From G965267335 sp965267335 (lineage in GTDB: Bacteria > Bacteroidota > Bacteroidia > Cytophagales > JAAEPT01): a stretch of 64,000 nt of DNA. Below are positions 15,873-23,509 of the stretch, in pieces. The stretch spans positions 2,914,001 to 2,978,000 of the forward strand of contig OZ253953.1 of NCBI GenBank assembly GCA_965267335.1. The letters are read 5' to 3'. The position numbers and the translations under genes were made by a program. Under the pieces are notes generated by a model, which saw nothing but the letters and a program-made list of their open reading frames with translations, had not been told where the DNA came from and did no database searches. Position 1 is the first letter of the stretch. Each line of letters begins with the position of its first letter.

Positions 15873-17162
15873 TTACCAATTCAATCGATGTGATTCTTTT
15901 ATTCTACGACTCAGCATATGAGGCACCTCGTAAGTGGTGCTGTATTCATCCCAATTTTGAACTACCTCAACCACTTGTTCCAAAATTCTTTCTGGTCGTT
16001 TAATTGATTGCCGTTTTCCTACTTCTAGTAATTCTGACTTAGTAAAATCATCTCTTTTACCTCCAATACTCATTTGGTGGAGGTTGGTCCAGTCTCCGGT
16101 TGGATTATAACTCCAAGTTAAATCATAGGCAGGCGCAAGTTTCCACCTACCCGATTGGTCCATTAAAAATGAAATATTCTTCGTATGATCATCTTGATTT
16201 CTTGCTACTACATTGAAAATCATTCTTCTGAAGAGTGCTTCAATTTCGTTATGACCAAGGTTTAAGGCCCTCATTTCTTCAAATGCATCCTCATAATCAT
16301 AAATACCGGGTTGGTTATAATCAAAATGACTCATCGCACATAGTGTTTGCATATGCAGTTTTTCTCCTCCTTCTATTCTATCAAAACGCTGAGTCATAAA
16401 ATGAGCCCTTCCATTTTCTTCAAACAAAGTACAAGGCATCATTTCTATTCCACAATCCAGCGCCATTTTATGGTAAGCCATCTCTGAGCGACCATACCCT
16501 TTAGGGTCTCCTAAACTACTATCGCTAACCCCATCAAACTTTAATAAGTAATATTTAAACCCTTTATCTAGAGCAACTTGTCCTGACTTCATTGTATTGG
16601 TATTTGGGTTATATCCCACAATGGCTTTCGCCCGTTGACCTCCCGCTGAAGCCCCTATCTGTATTAACTGTGCCATAGCTTGCTCTTCCTTTTCTGAAAG
16701 GTCCAGATCTACTGCTTCTTTGTTTTGTAGTACTTTATTGGTTAAATCCACCAATCTTGTTACTTCGATTTCTTCTTGAGATTCGGCCACACTGCTCGTT
16801 GGCTCAAACTCTAAAGCTCCCATGCCTCTTTTTCCCATATAACTCAGCTTTTCCAAAGGTGTTAGGCTACTCGCTGTTCTATTTTCAGAACGTAGCCATG
16901 CTCTAAGCACTGCATTGCCAAAAGCATCAGGTAAAGCATCGGCTAACATACCTGGTAGGCCTTCAAAAGTTTTTACAGAGAGTTCAGGAAATGAAAAAAT
17001 ACGCTGCCCTCGTTCCAAATCTTCCAAAGGCATCATAATTGGAGCTGTATCTAGACCATGCAGCACAAAGTCTTCCGAAAACTCAAATACGCCTGTATTT
17101 CTACGATTGTCCCAGGCAGCAGCTCCAACAAGTTTATTCCAAAGCTTTACTTGTACAATCAT
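15873..17162 (-). CDS. hipA: HipA-family Ser/Thr kinase toxin
   Basis: 429 residues, full-length HipA with the N-terminal subdomain fused, unlike the split system 3 kb away. Motifs: IGASAGGQRAKA (169-180), the Gly-rich loop with the autophosphorylated serine, NQDDHTKNISF (322-332) with catalytic Asp325, and APAYDLTWSY (344-353) with the metal-binding aspartate. It starts with the ATGA overlap of the hipB stop, so the two are translationally coupled. HipA kinases phosphorylate aminoacyl-tRNA synthetases and so induce dormancy. The target here is unknown. It is only distantly similar to the hipT product at 12111, so the two systems are not recent duplicates. Confidence 0.93.
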   Translation of the reverse strand: MIVQVKLWNKLVGAAAWDNRRNTGVFEFSEDFVLHGLDTAPIMMPLEDLERGQRIFSFPELSVKTFEGLPGMLADALPDAFGNAVLRAWLRSENRTASSLTPLEKLSYMGKRGMGALEFEPTSSVAESQEEIEVTRLVDLTNKVLQNKEAVDLDLSEKEEQAMAQLIQIGASAGGQRAKAIVGYNPNTNTMKSGQVALDKGFKYYLLKFDGVSDSSLGDPKGYGRSEMAYHKMALDCGIEMMPCTLFEENGRAHFMTQRFDRIEGGEKLHMQTLCAMSHFDYNQPGIYDYEDAFEEMRALNLGHNEIEALFRRMIFNVVARNQDDHTKNISFLMDQSGRWKLAPAYDLTWSYNPTGDWTNLHQMSIGGKRDDFTKSELLEVGKRQSIKRPERILEQVVEVVQNWDEYSTTYEVPHMLSRRIKESHRLNW

Positions 17163-17464
17163 TTCTTCTTATTTCTAACACGCTGTTTCGGTTTCTCCTC
17201 TTTCAACATCTCCAAAGGACTAATCTGATTCTGGGGTTCTAATAGCTTAGCCAACTGATCTATTTGGCCTAATGCACGAATCAACTGGATTAATGTAGTA
17301 AAATTACCACCTTCTCCGCTTTCAAACATTTGCAAGGTCCTTCGTCCTAACCCAGCTTTTTCTGCTAATTGAGCCTGAGTGTAATTCTGTTGTAGTCGTG
17401 CTTCTTTTATGCGCTCTCCTATTTCTCTTAGAATTGCCTGATCTGTTTTTCTGCGCCAAGTCAT
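17159..17464 (-). CDS. hipB: HipB-family XRE antitoxin
   Basis: 101 residues from the ATG at 17464. A longer frame to 17512 would run through the -7 promoter box and is rejected. The HTH is EIGERIKEARLQQNYTQAQLAEKAGLGRRTLQMFESGEGGNFTTLIQLIRALGQ, followed by a basic tail ending RVRNKKK. It overlaps hipA by 4 bases. It should bind the two AAAGCG-N10-CGCTTT operators directly upstream and neutralise HipA. Confidence 0.93.
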   Translation of the reverse strand: MTWRRKTDQAILREIGERIKEARLQQNYTQAQLAEKAGLGRRTLQMFESGEGGNFTTLIQLIRALGQIDQLAKLLEPQNQISPLEMLKEEKPKQRVRNKKK

Positions 17465-17489
17465 TTCACCGTATATTTTAAACCTTAGC

Positions 17490-17519
17490 CAAAAATACAA
17501 AATAAAGCGCAATATTCAA
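17490..17519 (-). promoter_or_regulatory. hipBA promoter
   Basis: On the minus strand GTTG (-33, TTG at 17519-17517), 19 bases, then TATTTTTG (-7, 17497-17490). The -33 element lies inside the promoter-proximal operator. Confidence 0.7.
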
Positions 17520-17526
17520 CGCTTTA
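17503..17526. promoter_or_regulatory. HipB operator O1
   Basis: Perfect inverted repeat TAAAGCG - 10 bases - CGCTTTA overlapping the -33 box of the hipBA promoter. The same arms recur at 17545-17566. Confidence 0.8.
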
Positions 17527-17544
17527 TAGCTAATTTAATTACTT

Positions 17545-17566
17545 AAAGCGCAATTAAATACGCTTT
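17545..17566. promoter_or_regulatory. HipB operator O2
   Basis: Second copy AAAGCG - 10 bases - CGCTTT. Its centre is 41 bp from that of O1, about four helical turns, so dimers would bind the same DNA face. Confidence 0.8.
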
Positions 17567-17662
17567 TATTAAGGTGTGTATCAGAAAAATCTGAACAAGG
17601 CTGTTCTACAATTCCGCTGATTTGTTACCGTAGACAATAAACTATAATCGAATAACATTAGT

Positions 17663-17676
17663 TTTTGTATCAAGAA
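17663..17676. other. Possible right-hand att-like repeat of the mnmE-linked segment
   Basis: TTTTGTATCAAGAA matches the mnmE end TTTTGTATCGGGAA at 12 of 14 positions, 9 of them contiguous. It lies in the gap between the hipBA promoter and the traB-like gene, exactly where the accessory block would end. Weak evidence on its own. Confidence 0.3.
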
Positions 17677-17697
17677 GCCACAATAAAAAATCAACCC

Positions 17698-18588
17698 CTA
17701 CTCTGACAGGTGACTAACAGTAGCGCCATGACTTTTTAACTTTTCCAAAATCCCATCAGGCCCCACATGATGTCCATCTCCAACCAGCACAAATTCAACT
17801 CGAGGACTTTTCAAATACTCCTGTAATTTGGGCATCCAATTATTGTTCCTGTCAATAAACAGTTCTTTAAAAAAGGTAGGGTATTCCTCTTTCATTTCTT
17901 GTAGTGCCAGCTTTGACGTTGTAAAATCTCCTACCTTCCACTCGTCAACAATTTTCGGCAACAGCTCATCTATCTTATCAATGTCGTTTAATGATTTCAA
18001 CACAAAACCATTATAATCCTCCTTACCCATTTCAGCAATCAAGTTCATTTGAAACTCTAACGATTCTAAAAACTCAATAGCCTTTTTGTCCTCCTTTGCC
18101 TTTTTGAAATAATGTGAGTCTACCCCCTTTTCAATAAAACCCAAATTTCTCATTCTGAGTACTGAAATAGTCGTTACCGTAATAGAGGGTTTATACTGTG
18201 CAAAATAACCTGATGGGATTTTCATTTCATCCAATTGCTTGTTCAGTTGGTCATACACTTCCGGACTCAATACTGTTTCTACTGATTGCCCATTCTCGAA
18301 TTTACATAGCTCCATTAATTTCATTGAAGAACTTAACGTTGACATCTCCCCAATGTCTGTTTCAAAAACTACGACCTCAGAGCGATTATAGGCACTATCA
18401 AACCCAACTGGTATCGGATAATCCTCTTTACGAAGTAAATGTACCGTACCTCCTATGTACATGGTATTGCCTTCATATTCAACCTTCCACACAGAAGTCT
18501 GTGGAATAGAACTTTTGTTCCCTTCGCATTGAGCAAAGAGTATAGAAACAAACCCTAATACTAAGGTTTTACTGAGTATTCGATTCAT
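17698..18588 (-). CDS. TraB/GumN-family lipoprotein
   Basis: 296 residues. Lipoprotein signal ends ILFAQC (Cys21). The TraB/GumN fold is marked by YIGGTVHLL (His50) near the start, the conserved acidic VVFETDIGEM, and FVLVGDGHHVGPDGILEKLKSHG at the C-terminus. The family is related to the Tiki metalloproteases through its conserved GxxH and GxGHHxG motifs, so a peptidase role at the outer membrane or periplasm is possible but unproven. It stands alone, and it is the first gene beyond the hip/rtcB accessory block. Confidence 0.9.
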   Translation of the reverse strand: MNRILSKTLVLGFVSILFAQCEGNKSSIPQTSVWKVEYEGNTMYIGGTVHLLRKEDYPIPVGFDSAYNRSEVVVFETDIGEMSTLSSSMKLMELCKFENGQSVETVLSPEVYDQLNKQLDEMKIPSGYFAQYKPSITVTTISVLRMRNLGFIEKGVDSHYFKKAKEDKKAIEFLESLEFQMNLIAEMGKEDYNGFVLKSLNDIDKIDELLPKIVDEWKVGDFTTSKLALQEMKEEYPTFFKELFIDRNNNWMPKLQEYLKSPRVEFVLVGDGHHVGPDGILEKLKSHGATVSHLSE

Positions 18589-18971
18589 AGAAAATAATTA
18601 ATGCCTACCATTTATAGTTTTACAATAATAAGGATTACTTCAACAACATCTTCATGGCACCAACCGATTCAGCCCCCATTTCGGGTTACCATTTTCAAAA
18701 CCAATCCGGTAATAAGGTCGATGAAGTTGCAAAAGCAATCCGCTTACGCCCTTCATTAAATCAAAGCCCCTTATACCAGAGGATGGAAATTATTTGGTAG
18801 GGTATTTGAAGGTGAAGACCTTACATCCAAGACATAATTTTTTAAGGATATACCAGTAGTACTTTAACCATTACAAGAAAAGATATGAAAGCTATCAAAT
18901 CAAAAAGGACTTTGGCTATGCCAATGAGATTCAAAGTGACCACCAAAATAAGTCACTCAACCACACTATAC
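18589..18971. other. Gap without a supported gene
   Basis: Divergent intergenic region. It contains a 48-codon frame (18654-18800, plus) with no recognisable features and no start signals; I do not call it. The in-frame extension of the next gene back to 18885 is also not favoured. No clear promoter box seen. Confidence 0.4.
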
Positions 18972-20201
18972 ATGCCTGGAAAACGATTTTTCTTGGGGTG
19001 CTTATTATTAAGTATTATATCACTGAATACTTTGGCTCAATCCGACAATTTCACTCGGCTCGAAACTTATCGTATTCACAATATTTGGAAAGTCACCAAT
19101 CTACTCATCCAATCAAATGGAATTACAACTACGGAGGACGCTAGCTCAGAATCCAATGTCAAAATTTATGTAAATGATAAGAAACAAATTCGGATTACCA
19201 ACCAGGCAGAAACCAGTTACCTTGGCGTGAAATCAAATGGCTCTGGTAAGCCGGTATTAGTCTCACATAACACAGGCTCTAATGGTTCAATAACAAACTG
19301 GGTTATTGTAAAGGGAACCAGCACATTAAAATTGTATCACCCGCAAACTAAAAGATATTTGAGTTGTAACCAAAGCGGACACCCCATCTTAGTCTCGGCA
19401 CCGGACGATGCAGCCCGGAGATGGAGAATTCTTAAAGTTCAGGACAATGATGACATTAGCAGCGGAAGAAAATGCATAACGTATAAAGATCACAATGGTA
19501 AGACCGCTTATGTGGGCACCAGTGAGGGTGGAGGTGTATATAAGGTACGTGGTTCCTCCAGCGGCAAAGGATGGAGTTTTGAAAGGTACGGAGACACCTA
19601 TTTCATTAAAAGCCAATTTGGACCAAAGCATTATCTGGCCAGGCCTGACAACGCAAAACCAGGAGATGCATTAATTTTGAGTCCGGATCGCAACAGCCCT
19701 AACGTCCACTGGATTGTCTCGGGGGATAAAATATTTGCTGCTGACAAGCCATTATACTTATCTATGAATGACGAAGGCTCACCATGCTTAGCCAATGAAG
19801 GCATGAGTGTGGAAATCAAAGTTCCGGACCAAAATAAAACACCATGGTTTAACAAAAATTATGCTGTTGACCTAAGTACCTTATCTCAACCAGAAACCAC
19901 CTCTAGCCCTCTCATAAAAGTTGATGGCCGGAATGTTAAAGTTGTTGAATATGCAGGAGGCTATTTTATCAATACTGGTGGAACGAACTGGAAAGAATGC
20001 TCAAACGCAAATGGTAGCTTTAATTTTAAAGAACAGAATAGAGATCAATGGTCAGTGTATCTGTTTGATAGTAGCAGAAACATCCATATCCAACTCGACC
20101 TTTGGAAGAAGACTATTTTTATCGGGACAGGGCAAAACAGATCCAAATTATATTCTGTCAGTGCTTCACATGCCACCATGGCCAAACAACCATGCAGGTA
20201 A
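18972..20201 (+). CDS. Secreted beta-trefoil-like protein of unknown function
   Basis: 409 residues from the ATG at 18972, which starts a clean signal peptide (FFLGCLLLSIISLNTLAQ); the frame is open back to 18885 but the additional 29 residues are basic and unlike a signal. The mature part has repeated short blocks of about 40-45 residues: VKIYVNDKKQIRITNQAETSYLGVKSNGSGKPVLVSHN, LYHPQTKRYLSCNQSGHPILVSAPDDAARRWRIL, YFIKSQFGPKHYLARPDNAKPGDALILSP, PLYLSMNDEGSPCLANEG. The pattern of a ligand-contact block followed by a W in the next strand is that of fascin- or ricin-type beta-trefoils, which bind glycans. No catalytic domain and no T9SS tail. Confidence 0.65.
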   Translation: MPGKRFFLGCLLLSIISLNTLAQSDNFTRLETYRIHNIWKVTNLLIQSNGITTTEDASSESNVKIYVNDKKQIRITNQAETSYLGVKSNGSGKPVLVSHNTGSNGSITNWVIVKGTSTLKLYHPQTKRYLSCNQSGHPILVSAPDDAARRWRILKVQDNDDISSGRKCITYKDHNGKTAYVGTSEGGGVYKVRGSSSGKGWSFERYGDTYFIKSQFGPKHYLARPDNAKPGDALILSPDRNSPNVHWIVSGDKIFAADKPLYLSMNDEGSPCLANEGMSVEIKVPDQNKTPWFNKNYAVDLSTLSQPETTSSPLIKVDGRNVKVVEYAGGYFINTGGTNWKECSNANGSFNFKEQNRDQWSVYLFDSSRNIHIQLDLWKKTIFIGTGQNRSKLYSVSASHATMAKQPCR

Positions 20202-20229
20202 TGCCGATAAAGGCTAAAAATTAAAATAT

Positions 20230-20262
20230 GGATGCTGCTTCCAAAACACGGAAACAGCATCC
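20230..20262. terminator. Hairpin between convergent genes
   Basis: GGATGCTG-C-TTCC / GGAA-A-CAGCATCC with one mismatch and a 7-base loop, centred in the gap between the genes ending at 20201 (+) and 20293 (-). No long T-run. Confidence 0.55.
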
Positions 20263-20292
20263 GTAATTCTAGTCTATATACCGAAATAAAGC

Positions 20293-20829
20293 CTATCCCT
20301 TATAATTCTCCAGCGCATCCAGCTTACTTTGTATCTTCTTTTGCCAGGCTAAAATCACATCTTTTTTCCTGCCATGTTCAGACTCATTGGTATACTTCAA
20401 CTGCATTTCCTCATGTTGTTTTTCGATCTGGTCAAGGAGTTTGGAGGCTTCTTCCTGAGTTTGGGGTAAAGCTTCCATCTTTTTCCTGAATAATCGTGCG
20501 TAAGCTTCCTTCATATTGAAGTATACCTGACTATGCAAAAATAACTGGTCTTTACTACCCGATTCTTTCAGCCATGATTTAGTTGGGTAACATATAGCCT
20601 TTATTTGAACCTTTGTTTTGCCATCCTCAGTTTCAGGATATAAAACAAAAGCAGTCGCCAGATAAGAGCCTTCTTTATTCAAAGCATTAGCCGGCACCTT
20701 CCCTTTGAAATCAGACAACTTCAAGCACGAACTTCCTGTCCATTCCTTCATATCACCGCTCAACTGGGCTGTTACCATATTTATGTGACAAAAGCAAATG
20801 GCCAAAACTTGTAGTAGTATCTTATTCAT
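20293..20829 (-). CDS. DUF922-like secreted protein lacking the metal-binding motif
   Basis: 178 residues with a signal peptide (1-21). The opening WTGSSCLKLSDFKGKVPANALNKEGSYLATAF matches DUF922 proteins of Bacteroidota, which usually contain a zinc-peptidase-like HExxHF motif near a following YAR...LR. Here that position reads FLHSQVYFNMKEAYARLFRKKM: the motif has lost its Glu and second His. So it is probably a catalytically dead relative or a binding protein. The C-terminal third is a charged helix. It is convergent with the beta-trefoil gene. Confidence 0.6.
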   Translation of the reverse strand: MNKILLQVLAICFCHINMVTAQLSGDMKEWTGSSCLKLSDFKGKVPANALNKEGSYLATAFVLYPETEDGKTKVQIKAICYPTKSWLKESGSKDQLFLHSQVYFNMKEAYARLFRKKMEALPQTQEEASKLLDQIEKQHEEMQLKYTNESEHGRKKDVILAWQKKIQSKLDALENYKG

Positions 20830-21208
20830 TATATGTGGCTTAAAAACCTTGCTAAGTTATTAAAATATCAGTTTCATATTATGGCTCAAAAAGTGGTCCA
20901 ATAATCAAATCCTTTGAAACAGCACAAAAAAGATTAGAGTATCTCCCTTTTCATTCACAATATCAGTGTCATGAATGGAAATATGTAGTATGTCTATAAT
21001 GGAAGTAACGATGATCTGGTGCCAGTATCGGTACGCTACCCCATTGAACCAAACAGTATGGCTATTAACCTGAAGTTGAGATATTAGGTTTTTTAATAGT
21101 TGAGGTTCTTATTCCCTCTTTAAGCATTTTTTTTTAATCCGTCATGATTTAAGGGGTTACTTCTTTACACCCTTGTGAGATGAGCAAAAAACACAAAACC
21201 ATAAAAAC
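20830..21208. other. Gap of 379 bases, possible remnant of an outer-membrane protein gene
   Basis: No complete gene. In the plus frame 20989-21087 there are 32 open codons ending SMAINLKLRY-stop, a C-terminus of the kind that closes outer-membrane beta-barrels, with no start of its own. A T-rich stretch follows (21120-21140). Otherwise nothing supported. Confidence 0.3.
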
Positions 21209-21955
21209 ATGAACCTTAATTTATCCTTAACACTAGCTACCTTGGGGCTTACCTCATTCCTTATAATTGGTTGTGAAAAATCAAATGATCTGTCCACGAC
21301 AGATCCAGCCGATAGTGATGCACAAAAAATTGTCTTAGAGCCGGAGTTTCATATGAGTTTTCCTCCTGGTATGAGTGAAAAGAAAATGGATTCGCTCTGG
21401 CATCAGGGTTTTTCAAAGCATAGCGGTAACAATAACTACGTACCCGATGTATCAGGTCCTGTAAATGGGTTTCGCTACAAAATCATAACCCGGACCGGTA
21501 CATATAAATATGATGCTACTGATAGCAGAGTAATGGCCAGGTTGTGGTATGAAGTTGATGGAGTAAGTAAATGGGCTGAGGTAAAACTGGACAATCCTGG
21601 AAACGACAGGGAGAAAGGGCAAACTGATGTATATACTACGATCGTACCGGTACCCATCGGATCAACCCTCAAATTCAAATCATTTAGACTAAAAATGGAA
21701 GGAACTGATGGTTGGGGAATTCAATATTTTGTGGCTGAAGCCACTCCGGAATTACAAGATCCGGGATACCCATGTATCTCCTGCAGTGGCTCGGTTACAC
21801 CAGGTGGTTCGACCAGCTCGACCTGTAATCATACCGGTAGCACTAGGGTTGAACAATACGAAAGAGAATTCATCGATAAAGACAATCCCAACCATCCGGG
21901 ATCAGTGCGTAGTTACAATAACTACGGCACGCTCAAGGTGAAAGGTAATTTTTAA
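21209..21955 (+). CDS. Lipoprotein with PLAT/LH2-like domain
   Basis: 248 residues; signal ends LIIGC (Cys22). Residues about 88-180 read YKIITRTGTYKYDATDSRVMARLWYEVDG, then LDNPGNDREKGQTDVYTTIVPVPIGSTLKFKSFRLKMEGTDGWGIQYFVAEA, which matches the PLAT/LH2 pattern (TGxxxxAxTDxxVxxxLxG, DNPGxxxExGQTDxF, a G-x-L-x-x-x-R strand and W...V). PLAT domains bind lipids or other proteins at membranes. A Cys-containing linker (CISCSGS) and a hydrophilic tail follow. The gene stands alone and is followed by a strong terminator. Confidence 0.65.
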   Translation: MNLNLSLTLATLGLTSFLIIGCEKSNDLSTTDPADSDAQKIVLEPEFHMSFPPGMSEKKMDSLWHQGFSKHSGNNNYVPDVSGPVNGFRYKIITRTGTYKYDATDSRVMARLWYEVDGVSKWAEVKLDNPGNDREKGQTDVYTTIVPVPIGSTLKFKSFRLKMEGTDGWGIQYFVAEATPELQDPGYPCISCSGSVTPGGSTSSTCNHTGSTRVEQYEREFIDKDNPNHPGSVRSYNNYGTLKVKGNF

Positions 21956-21977
21956 ACTCAGCACACTATCAATAAAA

Positions 21978-22009
21978 GTCGAATGATATCTTCATTCGGC
22001 TTTTTTTTT
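21978..22009 (+). terminator. Intrinsic terminator of the PLAT-lipoprotein gene
   Basis: GTCGAATGA - TATCT - TCATTCGGC (9-bp stem, one G-T pair) followed by nine T residues. Confidence 0.9.
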
Positions 22010-22249
22010 GTTTCTTACGACAAGAAGACTATTCTCAACCCTATATCTGACCACATCTATACTTTTTTATATTCATTCATCTATTGGTTAAATGGAAACA
22101 GGCGGAAGTGGTATAAGGTATGGGATAGTAATTTTCTCTATACATTTTATATAGAAAAAATCAGCATTAGAATTTAATTGAAAAAACCTTAGGATCAGCA
22201 ACCAAGCATCCTTCACTTCAGAAGTCGAGCTACCCTCAAATATTTTTTC

Positions 22250-22257
22250 TATTTTTG
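22250..22257 (+). promoter_or_regulatory. -7 box of the lemA promoter
   Basis: TATTTTTG matches TAnnTTTG and lies 15 bases before the ATG at 22273. It overlaps the upstream ATG at 22255, which decides the start in favour of 22273. Confidence 0.55.
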
Positions 22258-22272
22258 CCAAAACTTATCGTT

Positions 22273-22860
22273 ATGCGCAAACATCTAAAGTGGGCTGTTC
22301 CTGTTGGTATACTGGCCATCCTTTTTATCTGGTTCATTTCAATTTATAATTCAATTGTTAGCAAGGATGAAACTGTCGCAGAGAAGTGGGGGAATGTTCA
22401 AAGTTCATACCAACGAAGGGCCGATTTAATACCTAATCTTGTAAAGGTAGTGAAAGGATATGCCTCACATGAAAAAGAGGTTTTGACTGCAGTAGTCGAA
22501 GCCCGGGCAAAAGTAGGATCCATGAATATCAGCGCCTCGGATTTAAATAGTGAAACGATCAAAAAATTTCAGGATGCACAGAACCAACTTGGCGGAGCTC
22601 TTTCCAGGTTATTGGTTGTTGTAGAACGATACCCGGATCTTAAAGCAAATCAAAACTTTCTTAGTCTACAAGCTCAACTTGAAGGTACGGAAAACCGAAT
22701 TAATGTGGCAAGAAACCGATTCAATGAGGCCGTTAAAAATTACAATATCTCGATTAGAAAATTTCCAAATTCCTTAATCGCATCAATTGGTGGATTTGAA
22801 AGAAAGACAATTTTCGAAGCTGAAGAAGGCACTGAAAAAGCACCTGAAGTAGACATGTAG
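22273..22860 (+). CDS. LemA family protein
   Basis: 195 residues. N-terminal membrane anchor (about 6-25), then the conserved LemA core YNSIVSKDETVAEKWGNVQSSYQRRADLIPNLVKVVKGYASHEKEVLTAVVEARAKV and, further on, NQLGGALSRLLVVVERYPDLKANQNFLSLQAQLEGTENRINVARNRFNEAVKNYN. LemA proteins are membrane-anchored helical proteins of poorly known role, often encoded with TPM-domain proteins, as here. The stop codon directly abuts the stop of the convergent TPM gene (TAG/CTA). Confidence 0.95.
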   Translation: MRKHLKWAVPVGILAILFIWFISIYNSIVSKDETVAEKWGNVQSSYQRRADLIPNLVKVVKGYASHEKEVLTAVVEARAKVGSMNISASDLNSETIKKFQDAQNQLGGALSRLLVVVERYPDLKANQNFLSLQAQLEGTENRINVARNRFNEAVKNYNISIRKFPNSLIASIGGFERKTIFEAEEGTEKAPEVDM

Positions 22861-23496
22861 CTATTGCATTCTGGGAGAATCTGGTAATTCACTTGTAATA
22901 TCGGGATTATCTTCAGCCAATCCGTGTTTTATTAACAATGCTTTGCTTGCTTCAATTCCGTGAATAATCCCATCAGTCAAATTGCGTTTCTTTACATACG
23001 GAATAATCTCATTTACAATATTTTGCCATTCAGAAGGATCAACCTTTTTATTGATTCCCGAATCCCCTACAACTTCAACTATATGCTCAAAAAGGCTTAT
23101 GTAGATAACAATACCGGATCTTCTTGGTGTATTAAAAACTTCGTGTTCCAAAAAAGCCTTTAGAGCCTGATCCTCAACCTCTTCTTCCATTCTACTTTTT
23201 CCCGTGATCCATCTCTTGTAAAATGGAAATAAGAAAGTAAAACCTGCTCCTGCTATTCCGCAACCTGTAAATATCCCTAGTTCGATAAGGGGATTAAAAG
23301 TCGTGTCATACCACATCAAAAACAACATTGCTCGAAGCATCATGTATAATGTCACAAATAGTAACACCCCTTTCCACAGTGCTCCGGGATAGTCACTAGA
23401 CCGCCTTGAAATAACAGGTACAAGCTCCGCGGCAGTTGATTTTTCAAAATCCTCAACAGCGGCCTTTATTTTATTTTGTTCATCTTGTGTTAACAT
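22861..23496 (-). CDS. TPM-domain membrane protein
   Basis: 211 residues. N-terminal helix with KIKAAVEDFEKSTAAELVPVISRRSSDYPGA, two transmembrane helices (about 42-62 and 70-90), then the remainder of a TPM (TLP18.3/Psb32/MOLO-1) domain: LEHEVFNTPRRSGIVIYISLFEHIVEVVGDSGINKKVDPSEWQNIVNEIIPYVKKRNLTDGIIHGIEASKALL. It forms a two-gene unit with the TPM/YgcG gene 13 bases upstream and faces lemA; such trios are common in Bacteroidota. A role in envelope maintenance or protein assembly is plausible, not shown. Confidence 0.9.
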   Translation of the reverse strand: MLTQDEQNKIKAAVEDFEKSTAAELVPVISRRSSDYPGALWKGVLLFVTLYMMLRAMLFLMWYDTTFNPLIELGIFTGCGIAGAGFTFLFPFYKRWITGKSRMEEEVEDQALKAFLEHEVFNTPRRSGIVIYISLFEHIVEVVGDSGINKKVDPSEWQNIVNEIIPYVKKRNLTDGIIHGIEASKALLIKHGLAEDNPDITSELPDSPRMQ

Positions 23497-23509
23497 TTCT
23501 TTGATTTAA

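Noticed and set aside
18654..18800. 48-codon plus-strand ORF
   Set aside because: No start signals, no recognisable features; kept only as a note on the gap.
21983..22177. 64-residue plus-strand frame
   Set aside because: It starts inside the terminator hairpin of the PLAT-lipoprotein gene and has a low-complexity product.
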